Shown piece by piece: positions 49,581-60,032 of a stretch of 64,000 bases of DNA. The first letter of the stretch is position 1, and each line of letters starts with the position of its first letter. The position numbers and the translations under genes are program-made. Origin of the DNA: Undibacterium sp. KW1 (GTDB taxonomy: Bacteria > Pseudomonadota > Gammaproteobacteria > Burkholderiales > Burkholderiaceae_D); NCBI RefSeq assembly GCF_009937955.1, contig NZ_AP018439.1:372001-436000 (forward strand). Reading direction: 5' to 3'. Below the pieces are notes generated by a model. The model saw nothing but the letters and a program-made list of their open reading frames with translations. It did not search any database and was not told where the DNA came from.

Positions 49581-50645
49581 ATGATGAGTGCTTTATTGAA
49601 TATTATTGGGCCAGGGCTAATGATGAAGCCAATCAAAGCAGTGAAGCCAGGCATGGTCAAACGACCAACATTGGCACGCACAGTAGACATCGTGGTTTAC
49701 CCCGGTTTCAAGGCACTGGAAGCGATAGGCCCTATGTCGGTATTTGAATATGCGAATATCCATTTGCAGCGTCAGGGCAAGCCTGCCGCCTATGATGTGA
49801 AGATTGCAGCGGCGCATTTGGGGCCTGTGCGTTCAGATACCCTGATGTGCCTGGAAGCCAGCAAGATCATCAATACCCTGGCCTTGCCGGATGACGCCAT
49901 CATCGTCGGTTCGCGCCATATACAGCAGGCGCTGGCAGATAATCAGGCCATTATCGACTGGGTGGCAGAAGTGGCGACCAGGATCAAACGCCTGGCGGCA
50001 CTATGTTCAGGCGCTTTTTTCCTGGCGCGCACAGGTTTGCTGGATGGCAAACATGCGACCACGCACTGGAGCGTCGCCCAGCAATTGCAAGATGACTTTG
50101 CTGCGGTGCAGGTAGATGCTGATGCGATTTTTATACGCAGCGGCAACCTGTGGACTTCGGCAGGTGTGACTGCAGGTATTGATCTGGCGCTGGCTTTTGT
50201 GGAAGATGATTGCGGTCATGAACTGGCACTCGAAGTTGCCAGCGACATGGTGGTGTACCTGAAACGTCCTGGCGGACAATCGCAATTCAGCACGCATCTG
50301 ATGAGCCAAAAAACGGCACAAACCAATATCCGTGAATTGCAGCAGTGGATATTATCCAACCTGCACCAGCGTCTGCCAGTATCTCAACTGGCCAAGATGG
50401 CGGGCATGAGCTTGCGTAACTTCACTCGTCTGTTCCAGCAAGAAGTGGGTGTCAGCACGACAGAATTTATCGAGACAGCGCGCCTTGAATTTGCCCGGCA
50501 ATTACTGGCAGATATGTCTGAGCAAACCCTGCCGGTGAAAACAATAGCGTCACGCTGTGGCTTTGGTAGTGACGACCAGTTGCGCAGGGTATTTCAAAAG
50601 CGTTTGCAGATGTCACCAACACAGTACCGTGCAGCGCTAAGTTGA
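49581..50645 (+). CDS. GlxA-type AraC regulator with DJ-1/PfpI domain
   Basis: 354 residues: N-terminal DJ-1/PfpI-like domain (about 35-200; the nucleophile-elbow segment is LAALCSGAFFLA) and C-terminal AraC DNA-binding domain (about 255-350; SQLAKMAGMSLRNFTRLFQ). Such regulators often control glycine betaine, carnitine or related catabolism. ATGs at 49620 and 49623 are alternative starts. It is divergent from frmA-fghA with a MITE in the gap, so regulation of that pair is possible but unproven. Confidence 0.88.
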   Translation: MMSALLNIIGPGLMMKPIKAVKPGMVKRPTLARTVDIVVYPGFKALEAIGPMSVFEYANIHLQRQGKPAAYDVKIAAAHLGPVRSDTLMCLEASKIINTLALPDDAIIVGSRHIQQALADNQAIIDWVAEVATRIKRLAALCSGAFFLARTGLLDGKHATTHWSVAQQLQDDFAAVQVDADAIFIRSGNLWTSAGVTAGIDLALAFVEDDCGHELALEVASDMVVYLKRPGGQSQFSTHLMSQKTAQTNIRELQQWILSNLHQRLPVSQLAKMAGMSLRNFTRLFQQEVGVSTTEFIETARLEFARQLLADMSEQTLPVKTIASRCGFGSDDQLRRVFQKRLQMSPTQYRAALS

Positions 50646-50671
50646 TTTTTTATGTATTACATCGCCAAACT

Positions 50672-51300
50672 TTACATTGCCATGTAACGCCCTGGCCTGT
50701 GGTTAAGGCTGATGGCCAGGTTCAACGCAAACGCACCAAGTACAGAAGCCAGCAAGGCCGTAGGCGTGACCACCGCCAGCGATGCCAGTACGATGATGAA
50801 ATCGACCGCCATCTGCAATTTACCGGCCCGTATGCCGCGTTTTTCTTGCAGGTACAGGGCCAGGATATTGATGCCACCTAGGCTGGCCTGATGGCGGAAC
50901 AAGACGATAAAACCCACGCCCATCATCAGGCCACCAGTCAGGGCAACATAAAAGGGAACCATGACAGTTATGGCTGTCAGATGCAGGAGCTTGGGATGCA
51001 GGCTGGAAAATACCGAGACCAGTGCCACCGCACAAAAGGTCTTCAAGGTAAACCGCCAGCCCATGCGTCGCCAGGCCAGCCAGTAAAACGGCAGGTTGAT
51101 GAGGAAAAACACCATACCAAATGACCAGCCTGTCGTATAGTGCAGCAAGAACGCCAGGCCAGCAGTGCCCCCGTCAGCAAGCCCGCCTGATTGAATAGGG
51201 CGATACCCAGAGACACCAATAAAGTGCCAGTGATAATTGCCAGCACATCTTCCAGCAGGCTATGCGGGATAAAGCGTTTAGATGCTGTGGCGGTTTTCAT
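50672..51300 (-). pseudogene. YitT-family membrane protein, frameshifted
   Basis: Small multi-pass membrane protein of the YitT/DUF161 type. The N-terminal frame (start ATG 51300) reads to FNQAGLLTG and then leaves the family; the rest continues from LLHYTTGWSFGMVFFLINL in the next frame to the end. Restoring one G within the run at 51168-51172 (CCCCC on the plus strand) gives GLLTGGTAGLAFLLHY, the expected YitT motif. Function of YitT proteins is unknown. Confidence 0.85.
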
Positions 51301-51448
51301 GAAGGTGCAAAGTATGGGAATGAAAGGCAATTGTACGCCGCAGTTCCCAGCCCATCATCATACTTCAGTGTGCATTCCCGCTTTCATTGACCTTTGTCAA
51401 ACCGCCTGCTTCAGTTTTGCAACAGGCAGATGCCAGTGGTGATTAAAA

Positions 51449-51486
51449 AGCATGACTTGCCGCGCCGGATAAGTCATGCTTTTTTT
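51449..51486. terminator. Bidirectional terminator between yitT and the TPR gene
   Basis: Stem AGCATGACTT / AAGTCATGCT (51449-51458 and 51471-51480) with a 12-base loop, flanked by AAAA on the left and TTTTTT on the right. It most likely ends the TPR gene transcript on the minus strand. Confidence 0.85.
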
Positions 51487-51514
51487 ACTCAATGTGTCCT
51501 GGTATTTTTTGCAT

Positions 51515-52495
51515 TCAGGCTTTCAAGGCCTTTAACTGTTCTTCTGCATCTGCACGCAGTTTTTTGCTCAAGGCTGGTTTGAAGCTCAGTGCTTTTTCAA
51601 AGTAAGAAATTGCCTTGGGCTTTTCATTCACGGCTTGCAGGCATTGTGCAAGGCGGTAATAGATGCCTGCATTGGTATCAAGTGTCTGGGCTTTTTCAAA
51701 CCAGCTCAAGGCTTCTTTGTGCTTGCCCTGCTCCTGCAAGGAGCGGCCCATGCCAAATGCGCCCTGGTATTTGGCAGGAAAGCGTTGCTGCAGGTCGGTA
51801 AAAATGCGTTCGGCATCACTGTATTTCTTTTGCTGCACATAATTTGCACCTATGCTGTACAGTATGTTGCGCTGCATGTTGATGAGTGACTCAGTATTAC
51901 CGGGAATGGCACTCAGGGCTGCTGTTTCTGCACTGGCAAATTTATCGTCTGCCAGGTCCACATTCGCCTGCAATAAATTGCCAGCAGCGTTATTCACTTT
52001 CGCGGTTTCTATGACCAGGTTTTGTGCCTTGCTTTTGCCACCACCAGCAATCGCCGGCGCCTGCAAATAAAATTGCAACAGTGAGCTGCGCGCGCTGTAA
52101 TTTTTGGGGTCCAGTTCCACTGCCTTGATAAAGGCGTCGCGGATTTTGCCCGCGTAAGACATGGCGGCAAACATGCTGCCGGATGTGGCCTTGGTGCCTA
52201 AAACATTGCCCAGCATTTCATGGCACTCAGACAGTTGGGGATGGGCGCTAACACATTGCTCTACGTATTTCGCCGCTTCATCGAGTTTGTCGAGTTTGCC
52301 TTCGGCAAGTATCAATTCTGCTTTTACCAGCAAGGCATCGGCGTTATTGGCATCGGTGCTTAACTTGGCATTCGCGGCTCTTTCTGCTTCAGCATATTTC
52401 TTTGCCTTCATCAAGCCATCGTACTCATGGGCGCTGGCGGCTTGCATGGTGAGCAAGGTGATGGCACTGGCGAGCAGAGCAGGTACAAGTTTCAT
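51515..52495 (-). CDS. Exported tetratricopeptide-repeat protein
   Basis: 326 residues with a signal peptide (about 1-22, AASAHE) and TPR-like helical pairs over most of the length, clearest near the C-terminus (GKHKEALSWFEKAQTL and EKPKAISYFEKALSF). Periplasmic scaffold or protein-interaction role is inferred. No adjacent partner is evident. Confidence 0.82.
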   Translation of the reverse strand: MKLVPALLASAITLLTMQAASAHEYDGLMKAKKYAEAERAANAKLSTDANNADALLVKAELILAEGKLDKLDEAAKYVEQCVSAHPQLSECHEMLGNVLGTKATSGSMFAAMSYAGKIRDAFIKAVELDPKNYSARSSLLQFYLQAPAIAGGGKSKAQNLVIETAKVNNAAGNLLQANVDLADDKFASAETAALSAIPGNTESLINMQRNILYSIGANYVQQKKYSDAERIFTDLQQRFPAKYQGAFGMGRSLQEQGKHKEALSWFEKAQTLDTNAGIYYRLAQCLQAVNEKPKAISYFEKALSFKPALSKKLRADAEEQLKALKA

Positions 52496-52530
52496 GGAAG
52501 ACCCCCGAAAAGAATTGATCCCTCATTAAC

Positions 52531-52562
52531 GCTGCGCCAGTCATTTGGTTGACTGGCGCAGC
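52531..52562. other. Perfect 13-bp stem-loop between the TPR and COG4389 genes
   Basis: GCTGCGCCAGTCA and TGACTGGCGCAGC with a 6-base loop. On the minus strand it lies after the COG4389 stop and just before the TPR gene. There is no proper T-tract, so it may be a weak terminator or an mRNA 3' end stabiliser. Confidence 0.65.
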
Positions 52563-52603
52563 GAAGGGGCAAAACCACAGGGATCAAAAAGGACAGATCA
52601 GTC

Positions 52604-54697
52604 TCAGTCTTTCTTTTCCTTTTCCAGTTCCGTTTGTGTTTCTTCTGCTGTAGCGGCTTCCCTGGCCGGGAAGAAATAATCACGCGGATTTTCCTTGAAG
52701 CGTGTCCACAGCAAGACGGTCAGCAAACCACCCTGGCCAAAACTGACGCGGCGTGAACGCAAGGCCACCAGCATCGCCAGGCTGAAGCTGACACCGAGAT
52801 TGACCATGCCTATGCACATGATGCCAAACAGCGAATAGGCCGCCACTTGCCAGTTCATGACATTGTCAAGGCCGACCAGGGCAAAGGCAAAATTGGCGCT
52901 GGCAAAGGTGATGTGGCGGATGTCTATCGGCAAGCCAAAGAAACTGCCCAACTGCCCTATCGTACCGAGCATGATGCCAAAGAAAAAATTCCCCGCTAGT
53001 GCGCCGAGATTATTACCTATGTAAGTGGTGACACGCAGCAAGCGCGCTTCACCCAGCAGGCTTCTCAGCCAACCTAGTTGACGCAAACGCTCAGGGATAT
53101 TTCCATAGCTGGCCTTGTTATCGTAATAACCTGAAATCAGGCCAGACAAGAACAGGCAGACGCCGGCAATCGCCGCATGTGGCAAGGCCAGGCTGGCGAA
53201 AGGGTCGATATCATGTAGCAGATGCTGGGCTTTTTCTGGTGACACCAGATGTTTGCCCGTGATCGAGACCCAGGCCCAGGCAATCGCATACGCAGTAGGC
53301 ATGGCCAGACCAATATTGCCGATAATGGCAATGAATTGTGAACGCAACACGCGCACAATGAGTTCTGCCAGTTCATCGAGTTTCTGTTTGCCGCCATCAA
53401 TTGCCCGTGCCAGCAAGGCCGCAGTCATCGCCGGTTGCTTGGTGGCGATAGTGAAATGCAGTACGTGCACCAGCATGAAGCCGCCTGAATAATTCAGGCT
53501 GTACAGCACGGCATAGCCGAACGGCGCCAGTGCAAGGGTGCCGAACAAAATCTTGATCAGCGCCATGAAGCCGACGATGAAGCCAGCTCCCAGGGCAGAG
53601 CGCAACATGTCCAGCCATTCTGCGCGATTATTGGTTACATAATGCTCACCGCTTTTCCCGGCTCTTTCGGTTACTTGCAACGACAAGAGCTCGGTATTGC
53701 TTTGCATGAGATTGCGCAAGCTATGGTTGTGGTTTTCTGCGATAGACAATTCCTTGAACAGGGTAGTGCCTATTACTGCGGCATGGTCAGTGCTGCGGCT
53801 GTCGAGCATGTCCAGCAACTGGCGCAGTCGCGCTATGCTTTGCATCAATTGCAGCAGCAGGCGCGTCAGGCTGATCGATACGCCTTGCATGGCGGCAGTG
53901 CGGCGTATGCGGTTGGCGATGTCTTCGCATTGCGTCAGCAAGACTTCGATATGTTTGCTGTCTTCCCGTTCATGCGACTTGTCAGCCAGCCATTTTGTAT
54001 AGCAAATCACATAGTCATTGATGGCGTCATTCTGGCGCAAGAAAGGCGACTCGAATTTTTCTATATCAGGATAATTGCGTACCAGTTCGGCTTCCAGGCC
54101 GATATTCGTAATACGGTAAGACAATACCTGCACGGCACTCAAGATTTCACATGTCAGGCCGGCATACGTAGTGCGCGGGGCGCGTGAGCGGAAACCTATG
54201 GCCTTGAGCAAATCCATCCAGGCCTGGTCGGTTACTGCATTTATCCAGATGTGGTCAGTTTTTTTATGAAACAACTGGCCAAACACATCCTTGATATAGG
54301 CGTCATTCACCAGCGGCGGCAAAAATTTATTCATTAATCTTTGCCTGGCCGCTGACCAGAAACCAATATTCTGGGTAATACCCACGTCTGTGAACAAATG
54401 TACCAGCTTACGCGTGGTCAATACCTGTACCAGATAACAGCGCAAGGCCTTGCGCCATGCAGGATTACTTTGCAGCACAAAGCACAGCGCACGCAGGTTG
54501 TCGGTAGCCCTTGCGGTATCTTGTGGGCGGGGTGGGCGTATCTCTGCAATCAGGTCACGCAAGTACTGGATATCGTTGAGTGCAGGATATTCGCCAAGGC
54601 GGATTTCAATTTCCGCTAAAACACTGTCTAAGCTCAAACCTTTCTCCTCAAAATGCCATGAACATAAGCTTGTAACGCAATTCACGGGTTTTGTCAT
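52604..54697 (-). CDS. COG4389 'site-specific recombinase' family membrane protein
   Basis: 697 residues. The N-terminal 350 residues are helical and soluble; the C-terminal half has several membrane helices (for example GAGFIVGFMALIKILFGTLAL and GIMCIGMVNLGVSFSLAMLV) and a charged tail. The family name is inherited from old annotation; there is no tyrosine or serine recombinase motif, and an integral membrane protein is unlikely to recombine DNA. Real function unknown. Typical of betaproteobacteria. Confidence 0.82.
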   Translation of the reverse strand: MTKPVNCVTSLCSWHFEEKGLSLDSVLAEIEIRLGEYPALNDIQYLRDLIAEIRPPRPQDTARATDNLRALCFVLQSNPAWRKALRCYLVQVLTTRKLVHLFTDVGITQNIGFWSAARQRLMNKFLPPLVNDAYIKDVFGQLFHKKTDHIWINAVTDQAWMDLLKAIGFRSRAPRTTYAGLTCEILSAVQVLSYRITNIGLEAELVRNYPDIEKFESPFLRQNDAINDYVICYTKWLADKSHEREDSKHIEVLLTQCEDIANRIRRTAAMQGVSISLTRLLLQLMQSIARLRQLLDMLDSRSTDHAAVIGTTLFKELSIAENHNHSLRNLMQSNTELLSLQVTERAGKSGEHYVTNNRAEWLDMLRSALGAGFIVGFMALIKILFGTLALAPFGYAVLYSLNYSGGFMLVHVLHFTIATKQPAMTAALLARAIDGGKQKLDELAELIVRVLRSQFIAIIGNIGLAMPTAYAIAWAWVSITGKHLVSPEKAQHLLHDIDPFASLALPHAAIAGVCLFLSGLISGYYDNKASYGNIPERLRQLGWLRSLLGEARLLRVTTYIGNNLGALAGNFFFGIMLGTIGQLGSFFGLPIDIRHITFASANFAFALVGLDNVMNWQVAAYSLFGIMCIGMVNLGVSFSLAMLVALRSRRVSFGQGGLLTVLLWTRFKENPRDYFFPAREAATAEETQTELEKEKKD

Positions 54698-54862
54698 GCA
54701 GCTAATAAAAGTGGAGAGCCTTCCATTAGCATACCTAAGTCCTTAAGAGGTGTGGCAAATTGCTGATTTTTCAAGAGCAGCACCAGATAAGCCATTGCAT
54801 TTGCATGCAAAAAGAGGCAATTTAGTCTAAAGTGTCGGGGTGTTCATTAAAAAGGTTGAGCG

Positions 54863-56157
54863 TTGGATAATTTATTGTTGGTGCTGGCTGCCCTGTTACT
54901 GGTCTTGTTAAATGGCTTTTTCGTGGCAGCAGAATTCGGTCTGGTGAAGTTGCGTCAGACCAGGGTGCGCAGTATTGCAAAAACCTCAGGTTTGCGTGGC
55001 CGCCTCTTATTCACGGTGCATCAACACCTGGATACCTATTTATCCGCCTGTCAGCTTGGTATTACCCTGGCATCCCTGGGCTTGGGCTGGATAGGCGAAC
55101 CTGCCTTTGCACGCCTGCTGCATCCCCTGTTTATTCTTGCTGGTATCACTTCAGAAGAACTGATACACGGTGTCTCTTTCTTTTTTGCATTCTTCGTTAT
55201 TTCCTTCCTGCATATCGTGGTCGGTGAGCTTGCGCCCAAATCCATGGCGATACGCATGCCTGAGCGCGTCTCTTTGTGGACAGCGCCAGCTCTGTATGCA
55301 TTTTACTGGGCCATGTACCCTGCCATCTGGACCCTGAACTTCAGTTCCAACAAGGTCTTGAAATGGATAGGCCTGAGTGCCGAACATGGGGGGATGCTCA
55401 TTACTCACCTGAAGAACTCAAGCTCATCCTGCGCGGCAGCCACGGCGGCAAGAAAGAAACCCGCGATGAGTGGAGCATCATGGCCCAGGTGCTGGACTTT
55501 GGCGGCCTTGAGATTTCTGACCTCATGCGCCCCATCAATGAAGTCGTGGCCATGTACAAAGGCGTCAGCCTCGAAGAAAACATGCAGACTGCCGCGCGTA
55601 ACCGCTTCAGCCGTTACCCTTATTTTGATGAGGATGAAGAAACCGTGCTGGGCATGCTTCACCTCAAAGACCTGTTCCTCGCGCAGCAGGCTGGCAAGCC
55701 GCTGGATGATTTGAGCAAGCATTTGCGCCAGGTTGAGTTTGTGCCCCCGACCATGCCTGCGCTGGAATTGTTCCGCCGCTTCCGCAAGGGCGCGCCGCAC
55801 TTCGCCATCGTCGGCGTGCGTGGCAGCAAGCCCGTCGGCTTTTTGACACTGGATAATCTGCTGAGTGCCCTGGTTGGCCAGATACGCGATGAATTCCGCC
55901 AGAATGAAAATGACTGGACGACCCTGGACGATGGTACCCTGATAGGCAAGGGCAGCCTGCCCCTGTTCACACTGGGCAGCGCCCTTGGTTTTGATGTCGA
56001 TAGCGATGAAGTTGAATCCATAGGCGGCCTGATCATGCACAAGCTTGGTGATTTGCCGGTGGAAGGGCAAAAAGTCGAATTTGACCGTTTTGATGCCGTC
56101 GTCAAGAAAATGAACGGGCCCCGTATCATTCTGGTAAGGATACATCCCAAATCCTGA
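54863..56157 (+). pseudogene. CNNM/CorC-type (hemolysin-like) transporter, frameshifted
   Basis: N-terminal DUF21/CNNM membrane domain (about 180 residues; LNGFFVAAEFGLVKLR) followed, one frame over, by a CBS pair and a CorC_HlyC C-terminal domain ending ILVRIHPKS. The frame break is at the G-run 55388-55393: six G are present, and seven would give AEHGGDAHYSPEELKL, the expected sequence. Start is probably the TTG at 54863 with an AAGG site. Proteins of this family are linked to Mg2+/Co2+ efflux or to membrane integrity. Confidence 0.85.
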
Positions 56158-56351
56158 GAACAGGGCATTTCAAGTTGTTGAGCCAATGGCACCACAATGT
56201 TGCCCGCTGTCAATAACTTGTTAATTCTCTTGTCATTGTTGTATTTTGACTATTAACCCCATTTCACCTGCTTGTCCTTCACGTTAGAATGATTACCCGT
56301 CAAAGTTGATTTCCTGTCTTAATTGTATTGGCTCACTGAGGCAAAAATGCA

Positions 56352-59300
56352 ATGACATCGCACAACAGCTTATCCATCTACTCTCGTAGCTTTTGGCTTA
56401 CGCTGTTGGTATTTGCCGTTTTTGGCGCAAGTTTTTTTTTGTACGTCGAGTCAGAAAGAGAAATTGATCGCGCTAATGAAACGCGTTTCAATTCCCATGG
56501 CTTGATGGAAGAATTGCGGCAGTCCTCGGATGATTTGACGCGTATGGTGCGCAGCTATGTCGCGACAGGCGATACAGCCTACAAAAAAAATTATTACCAC
56601 GTACTGGCGGTACGAAATGGCAAGTCTTCCCGGCCGGCGATAGGCAAGCCGCTATACTGGGATCTGATGGCCACCCAGATAGTCGACAAGACTCCCAATG
56701 GTGGTGCCATCCAAGACTTTGCAGCAGGCAAGAAGATTGCCTTCTTTGATCTGTTGCGCCAGGCTGGCTTTTCTGAGCACGAATACAAGGTGCTTTTGCA
56801 GGCTAAGCAAGGTGCGGACAATTTGGTTCTGGTTGAACTTGATGTGATGCGGCAATTAGAAACTACTGGCCCTCGCTTTGATGAGATTCGGGATCGTCTG
56901 ATACGGCAACTGCACGGCAAGGAATACATAGAAGCGAAGACCAGTATCATGAGTTTGATCGATACCGCGCATGATCTTATGGATGAAAGGACGCTGCGGC
57001 TGGTCAAGGAAGCAGAAGCCAATTCCATTCGCCTTCGCCTTGTCTTCATTTTGTTTGGTGTACTACTGCTTGGCCTTTTATGGCGTGCCTATCGCGCCTT
57101 GCATTACACGCTTGGGGCCTCACTCAATGACGTCCATGCAAGTCTTGTCAAGCTGGGAAGCGGTGATTTCAAGCAGGCAATCAGCTTTAATGCAGGCATG
57201 TCTGAAAGTATCATGGGATGGTTGTCGGTGACACAGTCTCGCCTGGCTCAGCTTGAAGACCAGAAGCTGATTGAAGCTGCAAAAAATCAGAGGATAAGCC
57301 AACTGTACAATGCCTTGAGCCAATGCAATCAAAGTATTTTGCGCATTACCAACGAGGAAGACTTGCTGCCTGGCATTTGTGCCGATGCAGTCGAAATTGG
57401 TGGTCTCAAAATGGCCTGGGTAGGTATTTTTGACGCGGATGCAAATGTGATCAGGCCAAGTGCCTCATACGGTGCCGGCATTGAATACCTTGAGAATCTG
57501 GAAATAGACATCTCTCCCTTCAACGAGGAAGATCTTGGGCCGAGCGCTCTTGCCTTTATCAACAGACGTCCCGAGTGGTGTCAACAATTCCAGTCTGATC
57601 CACGAACAAAAAAATGGCATGACCGTGGGCTTCAGTATGGCTGGAAATCGTCTGCTGCTCTTCCGCTTTTCATGAATAAAGCTGTAATAGGCACCCTCAA
57701 CATCTACAGTGAGAACGAGAACGCATTTGACGATGTCGTGAAAGACTTGTTGATAGAGTTTTCCATTAATGTTAGCCACGTATTGAATCGGTTCAGGCTG
57801 GAGAAAGATCAGCGACATGCTCTGCTGATGGAGGAGTTGCGTAGTTATCTGCTTGAGCGGATTACCTTCCCTCAAAGACTGGATGAATTGTTGACCGAGG
57901 TTGTGCTCAAGATCGAAGCCTTGTTGCCAGGATGTATCTGCTCGATCTTGTTACTTGGCAATGAAGGGCGGTATATTAAAACCGGTGCTGCACCGAGCCT
58001 CCCTGATTTTTATGTAGACGCGATCAATGGGCTGGAAATTGGTCCTGGCATTGGTTCCTGTGGTAATGCAATGTTTACGGGCCAAAGAACGATTGCGCGA
58101 GATCTTTCTACTCACCCGTTCTGGGTGCAATTCTGGCCATTGGCAAATCAGGCTGGCCTAAAAGCCTGCTGGTCACAACCTATCCTATCTTCGGGTAAAA
58201 AGGTCATTGGTGCATTTGCGATTTACCACAAATTTCCGTCAGAGCCAGACGGTTTTTCCTTGAACCTGCTGGAGATGGCAGCACATCTGATCGCAATAGG
58301 TATTGAACGTAAGCAGTCAGAAGACAGCCTGCGCCAGTTGTCACAGGCGGTTGAACAAAGCTCCAACGCCATCGTAATTACAGACAGTCAGGTCAATATC
58401 GAATATGCTAATACCTGCTATTTAAGAAACGCGGGCAAGGAATTAGCCGAGGTGATAGGACGAAACCCGAGCATTATGCATTCTGGTAAGACTGCGCCGG
58501 AAGTGTATGAAGAAATGTGGCGACAACTACAGCGGGGTGAAAGCTGGAAAGGTGAACTCATTAACCTTTATGCGGATGGACAGGAACATACAGACCTCGC
58601 GCATATTTCACCGATCAGGAATGCGTCAGGGGTGGTCACGCATTTTCTCGCCATCCAGGAAGATATCAGCGATAAAAAGCGTACTGAAGAGCGAATTAAA
58701 TATCTGGCGCACTACGATTCGTTAACTGGGTTGCCTAACCGCGCCCTGCTTGATGAGCTTGCACGATATGCGCTGAGCCTCGCGGATCGCAGTCATGATC
58801 CACTTGCCGTCATTTTCTTCGATCTTGACCACTTCAAGGATATTAATGATAGCCTCGGGCACAGTGTAGGTGACATTATGCTGGTCGAATTGTCAAAACG
58901 ACTGGTCGCTGCCATGCGCGAGAATGACACCATCTCGCGCCTGGGTGGGGACGAATTTATTTTGCTATTGACGGGAGTGGACGAACATAAGGTCGAGCAA
59001 GTAGTGCAAAAACTCATGCGCGCGGTGAACGCGCCTTTCCGTATTGGCGAATATGATTTAAACGTAACTGCATCCATGGGCATCGCAATCTATCCTAACG
59101 ATGGTCATGATTTAGAGACCTTGTCGCGCAATGCCGATGCTGCGATGTACAGGGCCAAGCGTGAGGGCCGTAATTCCTACCGCTTCTTTACCCAGGAAAT
59201 GCAGGAGCGCTCGACCCGTCACCTGGAGCTGGTGAATGCCTTGCGGCAGGCGCTGGAGAAGCAGCAATTCCAGTTGCATTTCCAACCGCAACTCTCGATG

Positions 59301-59990
59301 CAAACCGGTCATGTGCTGGGTGCCGAGGCGTTGCTGCGCTGGCACCATCCTGTACTGGGGCATGTCTCGCCCGCGGAATTTATCCCGGTCGCAGAAGACA
59401 GCGGCTTGATTTTACCCATAGGTGAATGGGTCTTGCGTACAGCCGCAAAACAATGGAAGCAATGGCAGGCCAGTGGCTTGCCGGATTTACTGATTGCGGT
59501 AAACCTGTCAGCTGTCCAGTTCCGCCATCATGATTTGCCCGCGCTGGTGACACGCATATTGCAAGAGGCAGACATGCCGCCTGCATGCCTGGAACTGGAA
59601 TTGACAGAAGGCGTGGCCATGCATGATCCGCAAGGGGCCATTGCCGTCATGAACAATCTGCATGAACGTGGCATACGCATGTCCATTGATGATTTTGGTA
59701 CTGGCTATTCCTCACTCAGCTATCTGAAAAAATTCAAGGTCTATAAGCTCAAGATAGACCAGAGTTTTGTGCGCGATATCACCAGCGACCCGGAAGACCG
59801 GGCTATCGTCAGCGCCGTCATCAGCATGGCCAAGAGCCTGGGCCTGATGACCATAGCCGAAGGTGTGGAAACTGCAGAACAACTGGAATTTTTGCGGCAA
59901 CAGCAATGTGAAGAAGTGCAGGGTTATTATTATTCACGTCCTTTGCCCGCAGATGAGTTTGCAGCGTTCTTCAGGAATAGTCTGACATAA
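56352..59990 (+). CDS. Membrane GGDEF-EAL c-di-GMP protein with GAF and PAS domains
   Basis: 1212 residues. Membrane helices at about 12-30 and 228-247 enclose a periplasmic sensor region. Then follow two GAF-like domains (about 320-480 and 510-655), PAS (about 660-780), GGDEF (about 785-945, motif RLGGDEF near 863) and EAL (about 955-1200, motif AEALLRW near 990, and DDFGTGYSSLSYL). Both catalytic motifs look complete, so both c-di-GMP synthesis and hydrolysis are possible. It may act through PilZ proteins such as the YcgR-like one at 23 kb. Confidence 0.93.
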   Translation: MTSHNSLSIYSRSFWLTLLVFAVFGASFFLYVESEREIDRANETRFNSHGLMEELRQSSDDLTRMVRSYVATGDTAYKKNYYHVLAVRNGKSSRPAIGKPLYWDLMATQIVDKTPNGGAIQDFAAGKKIAFFDLLRQAGFSEHEYKVLLQAKQGADNLVLVELDVMRQLETTGPRFDEIRDRLIRQLHGKEYIEAKTSIMSLIDTAHDLMDERTLRLVKEAEANSIRLRLVFILFGVLLLGLLWRAYRALHYTLGASLNDVHASLVKLGSGDFKQAISFNAGMSESIMGWLSVTQSRLAQLEDQKLIEAAKNQRISQLYNALSQCNQSILRITNEEDLLPGICADAVEIGGLKMAWVGIFDADANVIRPSASYGAGIEYLENLEIDISPFNEEDLGPSALAFINRRPEWCQQFQSDPRTKKWHDRGLQYGWKSSAALPLFMNKAVIGTLNIYSENENAFDDVVKDLLIEFSINVSHVLNRFRLEKDQRHALLMEELRSYLLERITFPQRLDELLTEVVLKIEALLPGCICSILLLGNEGRYIKTGAAPSLPDFYVDAINGLEIGPGIGSCGNAMFTGQRTIARDLSTHPFWVQFWPLANQAGLKACWSQPILSSGKKVIGAFAIYHKFPSEPDGFSLNLLEMAAHLIAIGIERKQSEDSLRQLSQAVEQSSNAIVITDSQVNIEYANTCYLRNAGKELAEVIGRNPSIMHSGKTAPEVYEEMWRQLQRGESWKGELINLYADGQEHTDLAHISPIRNASGVVTHFLAIQEDISDKKRTEERIKYLAHYDSLTGLPNRALLDELARYALSLADRSHDPLAVIFFDLDHFKDINDSLGHSVGDIMLVELSKRLVAAMRENDTISRLGGDEFILLLTGVDEHKVEQVVQKLMRAVNAPFRIGEYDLNVTASMGIAIYPNDGHDLETLSRNADAAMYRAKREGRNSYRFFTQEMQERSTRHLELVNALRQALEKQQFQLHFQPQLSMQTGHVLGAEALLRWHHPVLGHVSPAEFIPVAEDSGLILPIGEWVLRTAAKQWKQWQASGLPDLLIAVNLSAVQFRHHDLPALVTRILQEADMPPACLELELTEGVAMHDPQGAIAVMNNLHERGIRMSIDDFGTGYSSLSYLKKFKVYKLKIDQSFVRDITSDPEDRAIVSAVISMAKSLGLMTIAEGVETAEQLEFLRQQQCEEVQGYYYSRPLPADEFAAFFRNSLT

Positions 59991-60032
59991 TTTGAATCAT
60001 GACAAGCTGGTGTTGATTTGATCTTGACAGCT

